From Bacteroidales bacterium (GTDB lineage: Bacteria > Bacteroidota > Bacteroidia > Bacteroidales > Paludibacteraceae): DNA of 40,797 bases. The stretch covers positions 1 to 40,797 of the forward strand of contig DUQG01000039.1 of NCBI GenBank assembly GCA_012837935.1. The letters are read 5' to 3'. The position numbers were made by a program, and so were the translations under genes. Of this stretch, positions 1 to 6,955 are shown piece after piece; within the stretch, counting starts at the first letter, position 1, and every line of letters begins with the position of its first letter. The notes under the pieces were generated by a model. That model was not told the origin of the DNA. It made no database searches and saw nothing but the letters and a program-made list of their open reading frames with translations.

Positions 1-30
1 ACATTGAAACCTTCGTCTCAAAAGCGGGTG

Positions 31-38
31 CAAAATTA
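31..38 (-). promoter_or_regulatory. -7 promoter element TAATTTTG, leftward
   Basis: Read on the minus strand this is TAATTTTG, matching the Bacteroidetes -7 consensus TAnnTTTG. It is followed by GCACCCGCTTT, nearly the same as the block following the element at 180-187. It would drive a gene to the left of the window. No clear -33 element is seen. Confidence 0.4.
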
Positions 39-179
39 ATGCTTATTTTTTTATCCACCAAACTTTTTGACAAAAAAATTCGATTTTTATGCGAAATTTA
101 TGCTAAATAACTAAATATCAGCAACAAGAAAAACAAAACTACCACCCCAAAAAAGAAACCACTGTCACTAAAGCGGAGG

Positions 180-187
180 CAAAAGTA
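180..187 (-). promoter_or_regulatory. -7 promoter element TACTTTTG, leftward
   Basis: The minus strand reads TACTTTTG followed by CCTCCGCTTT. It fits TAnnTTTG and shares its downstream block with the element at 31-38, so the two look like tandem promoters for the same leftward gene outside the window. Confidence 0.4.
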
Positions 188-434
188 AAACTTTTATAAC
201 AATGCTGCAAAAGTATTGAAAGGTATTTTACAAAAAAAAATCAAATAAAATGCGTAATTAGCTAAGTGACAAGAACTGCCAAGAAAAGAATTTTTTTATA
301 TAAAATATAGAATTCCGATATTTCTAATATTTAGACTAAAATAAGCATCGAAAGGTTTAAGAATAGAGTTGAAAAACACAGAAAAAAACTATACATTGAT
401 TATAAAAAAGAGAGAAAGATGATAAAATAACAAA

Positions 435-464
435 AAAAACCACACTCAAAAGAGCATGGTTTTT
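435..464 (-). terminator. Rho-independent terminator of the MFS gene
   Basis: On the minus strand the MFS stop codon is followed by a hairpin (AAAAACCATGCTC, loop TTTT, GAGTGTGGTTTTT; two G-U pairs) running into a T tract. Position and orientation fit termination of the leftward transporter gene. Confidence 0.75.
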
Positions 465-486
465 CTTCAATATTATTTCAGCAACG

Positions 487-2136
487 CTATTTCTTCGCTA
501 CTTTCTCATTCTTTACAAACATCCACAGTACACCCGAAATAGCCAAAGTAATCATACAAATTCCAAAAACAATTGATTTGTCAGCTGCATTGTTTACTAC
601 TTCGCCCATTTTGAAGCTGGCTACCAACTGCGGAAGCACTACTGAAAGATTGAAAATACCCATATAAAGTCCCATTTTGGTTTGATCTACTTTCTCGCTC
701 ATAATAGCAAATGGAAGTGAAACCACAGACCCCCAACCGATACCGGCTATTGCAATAAACATATAATATAGTATAGCTGTATTTGCAATAAAGAAAATTC
801 CACCGTAACCTATAGCCATGATAAAGATAGCAATGTAGTGTGTTTTTACCATGCCTATTCTTTCTGCAATCGGGTTTAAAACAAAAGCAGGCAACAGAGC
901 ACTAACAAGGCTTAGAATAAAGAATGCCATTGAATTTGTTTTTCCTGATTTACCTCTTACTTCCTTGATAGCAGGCAGATTATCTTTGATTTCTTCTATA
1001 TTTTGTTGTGTGAAAACTTTTGAATTACTTTTTGGATCCGGAAACTGAATATCTTTTAAGACTTTTGGATCATCATTTTCTATTCCTGTTAAAACATTAT
1101 CTGAAATCGAAACAACTCTATCCAATGTATCAGGAGTTAGTTCAACTTTCTGATTAATAAAAGTAAAAGATAAAAAGAAAAATGCGTAAATAAACATCGT
1201 TTGCACACCCACCCACGTCAAAGAATGTGCGAGCAACACTTTCTGATATTCATTGGCTTTTTTGGGAATGCGTAAAGCGTTGGTAAGTACCATCAGAGTT
1301 GTTACTACAAAAATAGCCAACGAGGTAAACTCAATAATGCTCAAATCCATTCCCAGTAAATGTACTCTTCCGGGGATAGTGATACCAAACAGTTTGGTTA
1401 CCAATACATAAATACCATAAATCAACAAACCAAACAATGGAAAAAGCGAAACTAGAATGTCTTTTCCGGTTGAAGCACCATCTTCTTTTTTAGTCTCTTC
1501 CGTATTTGCCAAATGTCTTGGTTCTTCAATCAAAAAGGCAGGAATAATTGCCGCCAAAAGCGTAATAATGGCACCGATATAAATCAATGCAAGATTTCCC
1601 ATTGTTCCGCCAATAAAGTAAGCCAACATACCGAAAGAACCGGAAATAGTCTGCATCCAAGTATAACCTTTGCTGCGCTCTTCCAGCGTGGTACAGTCTG
1701 CTACCAAAGAACGAGTCGGATTTAGACTTACATTAATAGATAAATCCAAGAGCAATGCAACAATCACAGCGATAGTAAGCAATCCGGCTTTCGGGTCACT
1801 GCCACTTACAAATATTTTTTGGACAATTTCTAAATTAGGTAAAGCCAACAGCATCAGTGCCGCCAATAAACTACCAACAACTATCCAAGGACGACGACGA
1901 CCGCCCATAAACCAAAGTTTATCCGAAACAAGTCCTACGATAGGCTGTGCAACAATTCCGGCAATAGGTCCGGCAGCCCAAACAATACCAATCTCGTGAA
2001 TGTCAAGTCCGTACTTAGTAGAAAGAATCCAGCTTAATGCTGAAATCTGTACTGATAATGCAAACCCCATAGCTGTGGAAGGCAAGCTTAACAGCACAAA
2101 AAATGAGTTTGATTTCTTCTTTTGAATATCTAACAT
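487..2136 (-). CDS. MFS sugar transporter, SLC45/GPH-like
   Basis: Predicted inner-membrane transporter of the major facilitator superfamily, 549 residues, with about 12 hydrophobic segments. The loop GGRRRPW after the second or third helix is the hallmark of the SLC45 / sucrose-proton symporter branch, whose Bacteroidetes members are usually tied to maltose or other disaccharide uptake. A large hydrophilic insert in the second half (roughly residues 345-400) contains charged, probably periplasmic sequence. The start MLDIQKKKS is chosen because the 38 codons upstream in frame look like translated 5' UTR. A perfect LacI-type palindrome lies about 115 bp upstream, so sugar-responsive repression is likely. 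The gene ends in a clear terminator, so it is probably a single-gene unit. The substrate cannot be told from sequence alone. Confidence 0.85.
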   Translation of the reverse strand: MLDIQKKKSNSFFVLLSLPSTAMGFALSVQISALSWILSTKYGLDIHEIGIVWAAGPIAGIVAQPIVGLVSDKLWFMGGRRRPWIVVGSLLAALMLLALPNLEIVQKIFVSGSDPKAGLLTIAVIVALLLDLSINVSLNPTRSLVADCTTLEERSKGYTWMQTISGSFGMLAYFIGGTMGNLALIYIGAIITLLAAIIPAFLIEEPRHLANTEETKKEDGASTGKDILVSLFPLFGLLIYGIYVLVTKLFGITIPGRVHLLGMDLSIIEFTSLAIFVVTTLMVLTNALRIPKKANEYQKVLLAHSLTWVGVQTMFIYAFFFLSFTFINQKVELTPDTLDRVVSISDNVLTGIENDDPKVLKDIQFPDPKSNSKVFTQQNIEEIKDNLPAIKEVRGKSGKTNSMAFFILSLVSALLPAFVLNPIAERIGMVKTHYIAIFIMAIGYGGIFFIANTAILYYMFIAIAGIGWGSVVSLPFAIMSEKVDQTKMGLYMGIFNLSVVLPQLVASFKMGEVVNNAADKSIVFGICMITLAISGVLWMFVKNEKVAKK

Positions 2137-2251
2137 TGTATTTTTGATTTGATAGTGAATAAAAAATGCACTCAATTTGAATGCTCGTGCAATGTTAGTT
2201 ATTTTTCCACAAATGGATAAGTTACAAGGATTAAATAAAAATAAAACCACA

Positions 2252-2267
2252 TTGCAAACGTTTGCAA
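2252..2267. promoter_or_regulatory. LacI/GalR-family operator palindrome
   Basis: TTGCAAACGTTTGCAA is a perfect 16-bp palindrome with the central CG step typical of LacI/GalR (including CcpA-like) operators. It lies upstream of the minus-strand sugar transporter and just downstream of the engB stop region, so the transporter is the obvious target. No LacI-type gene is in the window. Confidence 0.7.
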
Positions 2268-2317
2268 AACAGTCTAAACTATGATTTTTTTAAGATTTAA
2301 ATTTTTCGATAAATTCT

Positions 2318-2917
2318 CTAACCAAACAGCTCTTGATTTAGACTGTCAATATATCCCAATAATTCTTCCCTACCTTGCTTTGTTTCGCTTGAAGTTAAGA
2401 AAATCGGCGGCAGTTCTTCCCAAGTTTCTAGCAGTTTCTCTTTGTAAGCTTCAACATTGGCATTGCCTCTTGTAGCCGACTGTTTATCCATTTTTGTAAA
2501 AACAATAGAGAACGGAATACCGCTTACACCCAACCATTCCATAAAATCAAGATCAATCTGCTGCGGTTCATGACGACTATCCACCAAGACAAAAAGATTG
2601 GTCAATTGCTCACGCATCAGAATATAAGATTCGATAATACGTTTTAAATCTTCTCGTTGTTTCTTACTGATTTTGGCGTATCCGTAACCCGGCAAATCGA
2701 CCAGATACCAAGCATTATTTATCCAAAAATGATTTATAAGTACCGTTTTCCCTGGTTTCCCGGAAGTCATTGCCAAGTCTCTTTTGCCTGTAAGCATATT
2801 AATAAGGGATGATTTTCCCACATTAGAACGCCCAATAAAAGCGTATTCGGGAAAATTTCCTGTCGGACATTTCCGGTAATCGGTATTGCTGATTGAAAAT
2901 TCGGCTGAAGTAATCAT
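2318..2917 (-). CDS. engB: Ribosome biogenesis GTPase YihA/YsxC/EngB
   Basis: Small GTPase needed for large-subunit ribosome assembly, 199 residues, the usual family length. The G motifs are all present: G1 GRSNVGKSS, the GKPGKT switch segment, G3 DLPGYG, G4 TKMD and G5 TSS. The start MITSAEFS is chosen over an upstream in-frame ATG because the extra 23 codons read through a low-complexity leader (repeated ATTGA/TTAAGAATTGA words) and family members start at about this point. Its upstream neighbour on the same strand is the four-helix-bundle gene, about 80 bp away across that leader. Confidence 0.93.
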   Translation of the reverse strand: MITSAEFSISNTDYRKCPTGNFPEYAFIGRSNVGKSSLINMLTGKRDLAMTSGKPGKTVLINHFWINNAWYLVDLPGYGYAKISKKQREDLKRIIESYILMREQLTNLFVLVDSRHEPQQIDLDFMEWLGVSGIPFSIVFTKMDKQSATRGNANVEAYKEKLLETWEELPPIFLTSSETKQGREELLGYIDSLNQELFG

Positions 2918-2997
2918 CGTTAATTGAGAATTGATAAGTGATAGTTGAAAATTAAGAATTGATAAATGATAAATAACAATTGACAATCGACAGATTG

Positions 2998-3354
2998 TTA
3001 CTTTGTTGTGTTTTTGAGTGTTTTGACAATGCTGATTAATAATTTCAGCAATTCCGTTATGTCTTCTTTTATCGACAAATAAGCTGATTGCTCTATATAT
3101 TTTGCATCATAAAGCAAATCCAACCAATAATCCGTTTCATTTGCTTCTTTTAGAGCAATATTCGTTTTACTTAGAAAGTCTTTTCTGCTTTGTGCGTGCT
3201 GAGCTTCTCGAATATTCGCACCAATCGATGTTCCGCTTCTCAATATTTGCTTGGAAAGAACATATTCTTTCTTTTCCACATTAAGATATTGATAGAGTTT
3301 AACTATTCTCAATGCGAACTGATACGATTTTTCTTTCACAATATTATCTTCCAT
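2998..3354 (-). CDS. Four-helix bundle protein (23S rRNA IVS / S23-like family)
   Basis: 118 residues. The sequence has the family pattern: an N-terminal helix with [15 protein letters not shown], the central [27 protein letters not shown] block, and two further helices. Members were first described as ORFs inside intervening sequences of 23S rRNA genes, but many stand alone in Bacteroidetes genomes; the biochemical role is unknown. Here it sits between engB and a symporter gene with no rRNA nearby, and both flanks are degenerate low-complexity repeats (ATTGATAA and ATTATCCATTA words), which hints at an inserted cassette. ATG at 3354 gives the usual family N-terminus. Confidence 0.85.
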   Translation of the reverse strand: MEDNIVKEKSYQFALRIVKLYQYLNVEKKEYVLSKQILRSGTSIGANIREAQHAQSRKDFLSKTNIALKEANETDYWLDLLYDAKYIEQSAYLSIKEDITELLKLLISIVKTLKNTTK

Positions 3355-3435
3355 AGCTCATTATTTATTATCCATAAAAAATTACCCATTATCACCTTTC
3401 AATTATCCATTAAAAGAATTTTCCACTATCATTTT
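3355..3435. repeat. Degenerate ATTATCCATTA low-complexity repeat
   Basis: The short gap between the four-helix-bundle and symporter genes is built of imperfect repeats of TTATCCAT, TTATCAAT and ATTTTCCA words. A similar spacer (ATTGATAA words) lies on the other side of the four-helix-bundle gene at 2918-2997. Confidence 0.5.
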
Positions 3436-4893
3436 TCACTTATCAATTAAAAGAAATTTTCCATTAACGAAAAGTAAAGCAAAAGTAATCAAACCGTTTA
3501 ACATAAGCAATTCATAACCAAAAGCATATCCCCAGTAGTTTTTGCTAATAAGATTGAGAGTATAACAGAAAATCGGTGAAAAGACGGCGATATAGGGTAC
3601 CATTTTGTCATTGGCTTGTCGCTTTGTGAAGAGTCCGAAAGCATATAACCCAAGCAACGGACCGTAAGTGTAGGAAACAATAGTATAAATCGCATCAATC
3701 ACACTTTTATCATTTATTGCTTTGAATATCAAGATAATAACAATAAAGGATAGCGATATTAATATGTGAATTTTCCGACGAAGTTTTACGGCTTTTTCTT
3801 CGTTATTGAGTTTCTCTACACCCAGAATATCTACTGAAAAAGAGGTAGTAAGTGCTGCCAAAGCAGAATCGGCACTGGAAAATGCTGCAGCTATAATTCC
3901 GATAATAAACAGCACATAAACCGTATTTCCTAAATATTGAGTAGCAAAAAGCGGCAGAATTTCATCCGAAGTTTGTGGCAAAACAATGCCATTTTGTGTA
4001 GCAAGCATCAGCAGCATGGCGCCGAGCGTAAGAAACAGAAAATTAATCAGCACAAACATTATTCCGTACCAATACATGTTTTTCTGTGCATCTTTAAGTG
4101 TGCGGATGGTCAGGTTTTTCTGCATCATATCTTGGTCGAGCCCGGTCATCACAATAGGAATAAACACTCCGCTTAGAAATTGCTTCCAGAAAAACTGTCG
4201 GCTTTGCCAGTCGTCAAAAACAAAAATATCTGTTGTCGAACTGTTTCTTAGTGCTGCAAAAATTTCTTTTGTAGGAAGATTTATCTGCTTCATTACCTGA
4301 AAGATAATCAGCACCAATGCCGAAATCATAATGAGAGTCTGGATGGTATCTGTCCAAATAACCGTTTTAATACCGCTACGATGCGTGTAGAGCCAAATCA
4401 GCAACACGGTACAACAAACCGTAACCCAAAACGGAACATTCCAAGCATTGAAAACCGTTTGTTGCAAAATAATTGCCACAATGTAGAGCCGTGCAGATGC
4501 ACCGATGGTTTTTCCCAAAAGAAAAAAGGAAGCACCGGTTTTGTAAGTTCTTTTGCCAAATCGCTGTTCCAGATAGGTGTAGATAGTAGTTAGATTAAGT
4601 TTGTAATAGAGTGGCAACAACACTTTGGCTATTACAACGTAGCCGAAGAAAAATCCCAGCACCATCTGCATATAGCCAAAACTAACTTCACGCACCATTC
4701 CCGGAACCGATACAAAAGTAACGCCTGAAATAGATGTACCAATCATACCGATAGCTACCACCCACCAAGGCGATTGCCGATTGGCACGAAAAAAAGCATC
4801 ATTTCCCGAACTTTTTCTGCTTACCAAATGGGATATAAGCAGCAACACAGCAAAATAAACGGCAATTATAATTAATACGGAATAGCTTTGCAT
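3436..4893 (-). CDS. Sodium:solute symporter family protein
   Basis: 485-residue integral membrane protein of the SSS family, with about 13 hydrophobic segments. Support: the N-terminal GTSISGVTFVSVPGMV stretch (first unwound helix, sodium-site region), GLDQDMMQKNLTIR in the middle, and AAAFSSADSALAALTTSFSVDIL with the paired serines of the conserved sodium-binding helix. It should import a solute with sodium; the substrate is not predictable from the sequence. A -7 element TACCTTTG lies only about 20 bp before the start, implying a short leader. The gene runs head-to-head with recR. Confidence 0.88.
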   Translation of the reverse strand: MQSYSVLIIIAVYFAVLLLISHLVSRKSSGNDAFFRANRQSPWWVVAIGMIGTSISGVTFVSVPGMVREVSFGYMQMVLGFFFGYVVIAKVLLPLYYKLNLTTIYTYLEQRFGKRTYKTGASFFLLGKTIGASARLYIVAIILQQTVFNAWNVPFWVTVCCTVLLIWLYTHRSGIKTVIWTDTIQTLIMISALVLIIFQVMKQINLPTKEIFAALRNSSTTDIFVFDDWQSRQFFWKQFLSGVFIPIVMTGLDQDMMQKNLTIRTLKDAQKNMYWYGIMFVLINFLFLTLGAMLLMLATQNGIVLPQTSDEILPLFATQYLGNTVYVLFIIGIIAAAFSSADSALAALTTSFSVDILGVEKLNNEEKAVKLRRKIHILISLSFIVIILIFKAINDKSVIDAIYTIVSYTYGPLLGLYAFGLFTKRQANDKMVPYIAVFSPIFCYTLNLISKNYWGYAFGYELLMLNGLITFALLFVNGKFLLIDK

Positions 4894-4912
4894 TACTAGA
4901 AAAATTGAAGGA

Positions 4913-4920
4913 CAAAGGTA
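4913..4920 (-). promoter_or_regulatory. -7 promoter element of the symporter gene
   Basis: The minus strand reads TACCTTTG, a perfect TAnnTTTG match, about 20 bp upstream of the symporter ATG. No convincing -33 element was found at the expected spacing. Confidence 0.6.
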
Positions 4921-5004
4921 GTTTTAAAAATTTAAAGTTAGAAATTAGTTTCTTAAAAAATCGAGCTTGCATTTTTCAAATGCCAAAAATCTACATTTTT
5001 TGTC

Positions 5005-5012
5005 TATCTTTG
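5005..5012 (+). promoter_or_regulatory. -7 promoter element of recR
   Basis: TATCTTTG matches TAnnTTTG and lies about 25 bp before the recR ATG at 5038. Confidence 0.65.
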
Positions 5013-5037
5013 CATTTTAAAGTAAATAGAAACACGA

Positions 5038-5658
5038 ATGTCGCAATTATACTCTTCTACCCTACTTGAAAATGCAGTAAACGAATTTGCCAAGCTGCCC
5101 GGCATTGGTCGGAAAACAGCATTAAGGCTAGTTTTACATTTATTAAAGCAGTCGGAAGAGGATGTAGAGCTTTTTGGAAATACTTTTATCCGACTGCGAA
5201 AAGAGATTATTTATTGCAAAGTTTGCCATAATATTTCCGATACGGAAGTGTGTCATATTTGCTCTAATCCCGGACGTGATGCTCAGACTATCTGCGTAGT
5301 AGAGAACATCAAAGACGTGATGGCAATAGAAAACACGCAACAATATAAAGGGCTTTATCACGTGCTTGGTGGTATTATTTCGCCGATGGACGGCGTTGGA
5401 CCGAATGATTTGGAAATAGAAAGCCTAGTAAAACGAGTGCAGGATGAAGAAATCAAAGAAGTGATTCTTGCGCTTAGCACTACAATGGAAGGCGACACAA
5501 CGAACTTTTATATTTTTAGAAAATTATCGCCTACGGGCATTAAAATAACAACTATTGCTCGCGGAATTGCAATTGGCGACGAACTGGAATATGCTGATGA
5601 AGTAACGCTGGGACGCTCGATTGTAAACCGAGTAGATTTTACAAATTCATTTAAATAA
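5038..5658 (+). CDS. recR: Recombination protein RecR
   Basis: Part of the RecFOR pathway that loads RecA at gaps. 206 residues, normal length. Order of features: N-terminal helix-hairpin-helix ([12 protein letters not shown]), a C4 zinc finger ([16 protein letters not shown]), the Toprim domain ([14 protein letters not shown], then [18 protein letters not shown]) and the C-terminal [20 protein letters not shown] segment. All expected motifs are present, so the gene looks intact. It has its own -7 element and is followed by a 194-bp gap with nested inverted repeats. Confidence 0.97.
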   Translation: MSQLYSSTLLENAVNEFAKLPGIGRKTALRLVLHLLKQSEEDVELFGNTFIRLRKEIIYCKVCHNISDTEVCHICSNPGRDAQTICVVENIKDVMAIENTQQYKGLYHVLGGIISPMDGVGPNDLEIESLVKRVQDEEIKEVILALSTTMEGDTTNFYIFRKLSPTGIKITTIARGIAIGDELEYADEVTLGRSIVNRVDFTNSFK

Positions 5659-5675
5659 ATTTATTTAGACTTTTA

Positions 5676-5771
5676 AAACATAGAGAACAATAGTTTTTAA
5701 ACTTATTTTCATTATATATTGGACTCCGAGACCATAGTTTAAAAATATCTTCGATATTTTTCTCTATGTTT
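5676..5771. repeat. Nested inverted repeats downstream of recR
   Basis: AAACATAGAGAA (5676-5687) is the exact reverse complement of TTCTCTATGTTT (5760-5771). Between them, TAGTTTTTAAACT near 5690 partly pairs with AGTTTAAAAATA near 5736, and AAAAATATC-TTC-GATATTTTT (5741-5761) forms its own hairpin that could act as the recR terminator. A further near-copy of the right arm, TTTTTTCTATGTTT, follows at about 5798-5811. Confidence 0.55.
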
Positions 5772-5852
5772 CCGAAATTACGAGAATAGAAACAATTTTT
5801 TCTATGTTTGCTACTGTTTAAAAAAATTAAGATAACTTCAAAAACTAACAAC

Positions 5853-6350
5853 ATGATGGACTTTGAACGTAAAGTGAGAATGCTTTCCCGCTCAATAAAT
5901 GTAGTATATTATATTATCTATCTACTTACAATTATTGCGGTTGTAACAATATTTTTCTTGTCATACGGGAATGTAAAGCTTGTGGAAATAGACCCGCTAA
6001 GCACGGTAGGTACAACAATCAGCACCATTTATATGATTTATCTGCTGATTTCGATTCCGGCAGCACTTTTTCTTTTTCATAAACAAACACTTAAACTAAG
6101 AAATGAAAAAGATGAATACATCAAATTTCAGAAATACAAAAAAGCTTCGTATATTCGTCTTTGGATTATCGGCATTGCATTGATTATCGGTATAATTTTG
6201 GTGTATGTGCTATACTCGCAATCGATGATATTTACTGCTGCAATAGCTGCTATTGCGCTTTATTTTTGCAAACCTTCCCCGGCAAAAATTATCAAAGAGT
6301 TGGGACTGGATGACGATGAACCAAAAATTACAGGTAAAAAGTATGTTTAA
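5853..6350 (+). CDS. Small four-TM membrane protein, function unknown
   Basis: 165 residues starting MMDFERKVRML; I do not recognise the family. Four hydrophobic segments are visible in two pairs: VYYIIYLLTIIAVVTIFF, then TIYMIYLLISIPAALFLF, a charged stretch (KLRNEKDEYIKFQKYKK), then LWIIGIALIIGIILVYVL and IFTAAIAAIALYFC. The C-terminal tail is charged (PAKIIKELGLDDDEPKITGKKYV) and probably cytoplasmic. It is 23 bp upstream of the HAD gene and may be co-transcribed with it. The start is taken at the first of two adjacent ATGs (5853 and 5856) because the 15 codons upstream in frame are lysine-rich AT-rich leader. Confidence 0.7.
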   Translation: MMDFERKVRMLSRSINVVYYIIYLLTIIAVVTIFFLSYGNVKLVEIDPLSTVGTTISTIYMIYLLISIPAALFLFHKQTLKLRNEKDEYIKFQKYKKASYIRLWIIGIALIIGIILVYVLYSQSMIFTAAIAAIALYFCKPSPAKIIKELGLDDDEPKITGKKYV

Positions 6351-6373
6351 TTTAAAATAATAATCTTAAAGAC

Positions 6374-6799
6374 ATGGTAATCGCAGTAGATTTTGATGGA
6401 ACAATTGTAACGCATGAGTATCCAAAAATTGGTCGTGAAATTCCTTTTGCAATCGACACGCTGAAACGCTTGCAAACAGAAGGACATCACCAACTTATTC
6501 TTTGGACTGTGCGTGAGGGTCAATTGTTGGATGAGGCTATTGCTTTTTGCAAAGAACGAGGTTTAGAGTTTTATGCAGTAAATAGCAGTTATCCAGAGGA
6601 GAGTAATACTGACAATCAGCCTCGCAAAGTGAATGCTGAATTGTATATTGATGACAGAAATCTAGGTGGTTTACCTGATTGGGGTGTGATTTATCGGATG
6701 GTTATGTCCGGAATTCCACACGATATAAAATCATCCGAATTTATTACGGATACACCACCACAACCCAAAAAAAGAAGATGGTTTGGAAGAAAATATTAA
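6374..6799 (+). CDS. HAD-superfamily hydrolase, BT_0820-like
   Basis: 141 residues, a cap-less small HAD protein like Bacteroides BT_0820. The first motif VDFDGTIV gives the nucleophile Asp6 and acid/base Asp8. The second motif is LWTVREG, with Thr in the Ser/Thr slot, and the acidic third motif is YIDDRNLGG. The tail PQPKKRRWFGRKY is strongly basic. Substrate unknown; the family is probably a phosphatase. It closely follows the small membrane protein gene and is convergent with ppk1, with two strong palindromes in the gap. Confidence 0.8.
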   Translation: MVIAVDFDGTIVTHEYPKIGREIPFAIDTLKRLQTEGHHQLILWTVREGQLLDEAIAFCKERGLEFYAVNSSYPEESNTDNQPRKVNAELYIDDRNLGGLPDWGVIYRMVMSGIPHDIKSSEFITDTPPQPKKRRWFGRKY

Positions 6800-6879
6800 T
6801 AGCAAGCCCCCCTTCCTCCCTAAAGGAGTGTACAGAAAAACTAAGTAATTACAAAAAATGGTTTCGATACAATAATAAT

Positions 6880-6908
6880 CCAGCGACTGGCTTCGAGCCA
6901 GTCGCTGG
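6880..6908. repeat. Palindrome with CTGGCTnnnAGCCAG core, copy 1
   Basis: 13-bp perfect stem with loop TCG (arms CCAGCGACTGGCT and AGCCAGTCGCTGG). It lies between two convergent genes, so it may also stop transcription, but no long T tract follows. It shares its core with 6921-6951, 33376-33410 and 40175-40203 while the outer arms differ. Confidence 0.8.
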
Positions 6909-6920
6909 ATGTTGTTACTA

Positions 6921-6951
6921 TCCAGAAGCTGGCTTTAAGCCAGCTTCTGGA
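6921..6951. repeat. Palindrome with CTGGCTnnnAGCCAG core, copy 2
   Basis: 14-bp perfect stem with loop TTA (arms TCCAGAAGCTGGCT and AGCCAGCTTCTGGA), 12 bp from copy 1 and just beyond the ppk1 stop codon. Confidence 0.8.
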
Positions 6952-6955
6952 TTAA

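Larger units (their letters stand above)
1..430. other. AT-rich intergenic region at the left edge
   Basis: No credible coding region is visible. The stretch is very AT-rich and has two similar minus-strand promoter-like blocks (annotated separately), suggesting that a leftward gene starts just beyond position 1. The rest holds poly-A tracts and nothing else I can recognise. Confidence 0.5.

Noticed and set aside
2137-2250. N-terminal extension of the MFS protein (38 extra codons in frame)
   Set aside because: The translation has no family similarity and the start at 2136 gives a normal SLC45-like N-terminus.
5721-5733. GGACTCCGAGACC as a possible tRNA arm or stable RNA fragment
   Set aside because: No acceptor stem, T-arm GTTCRA motif or CCA region can be assembled around it.
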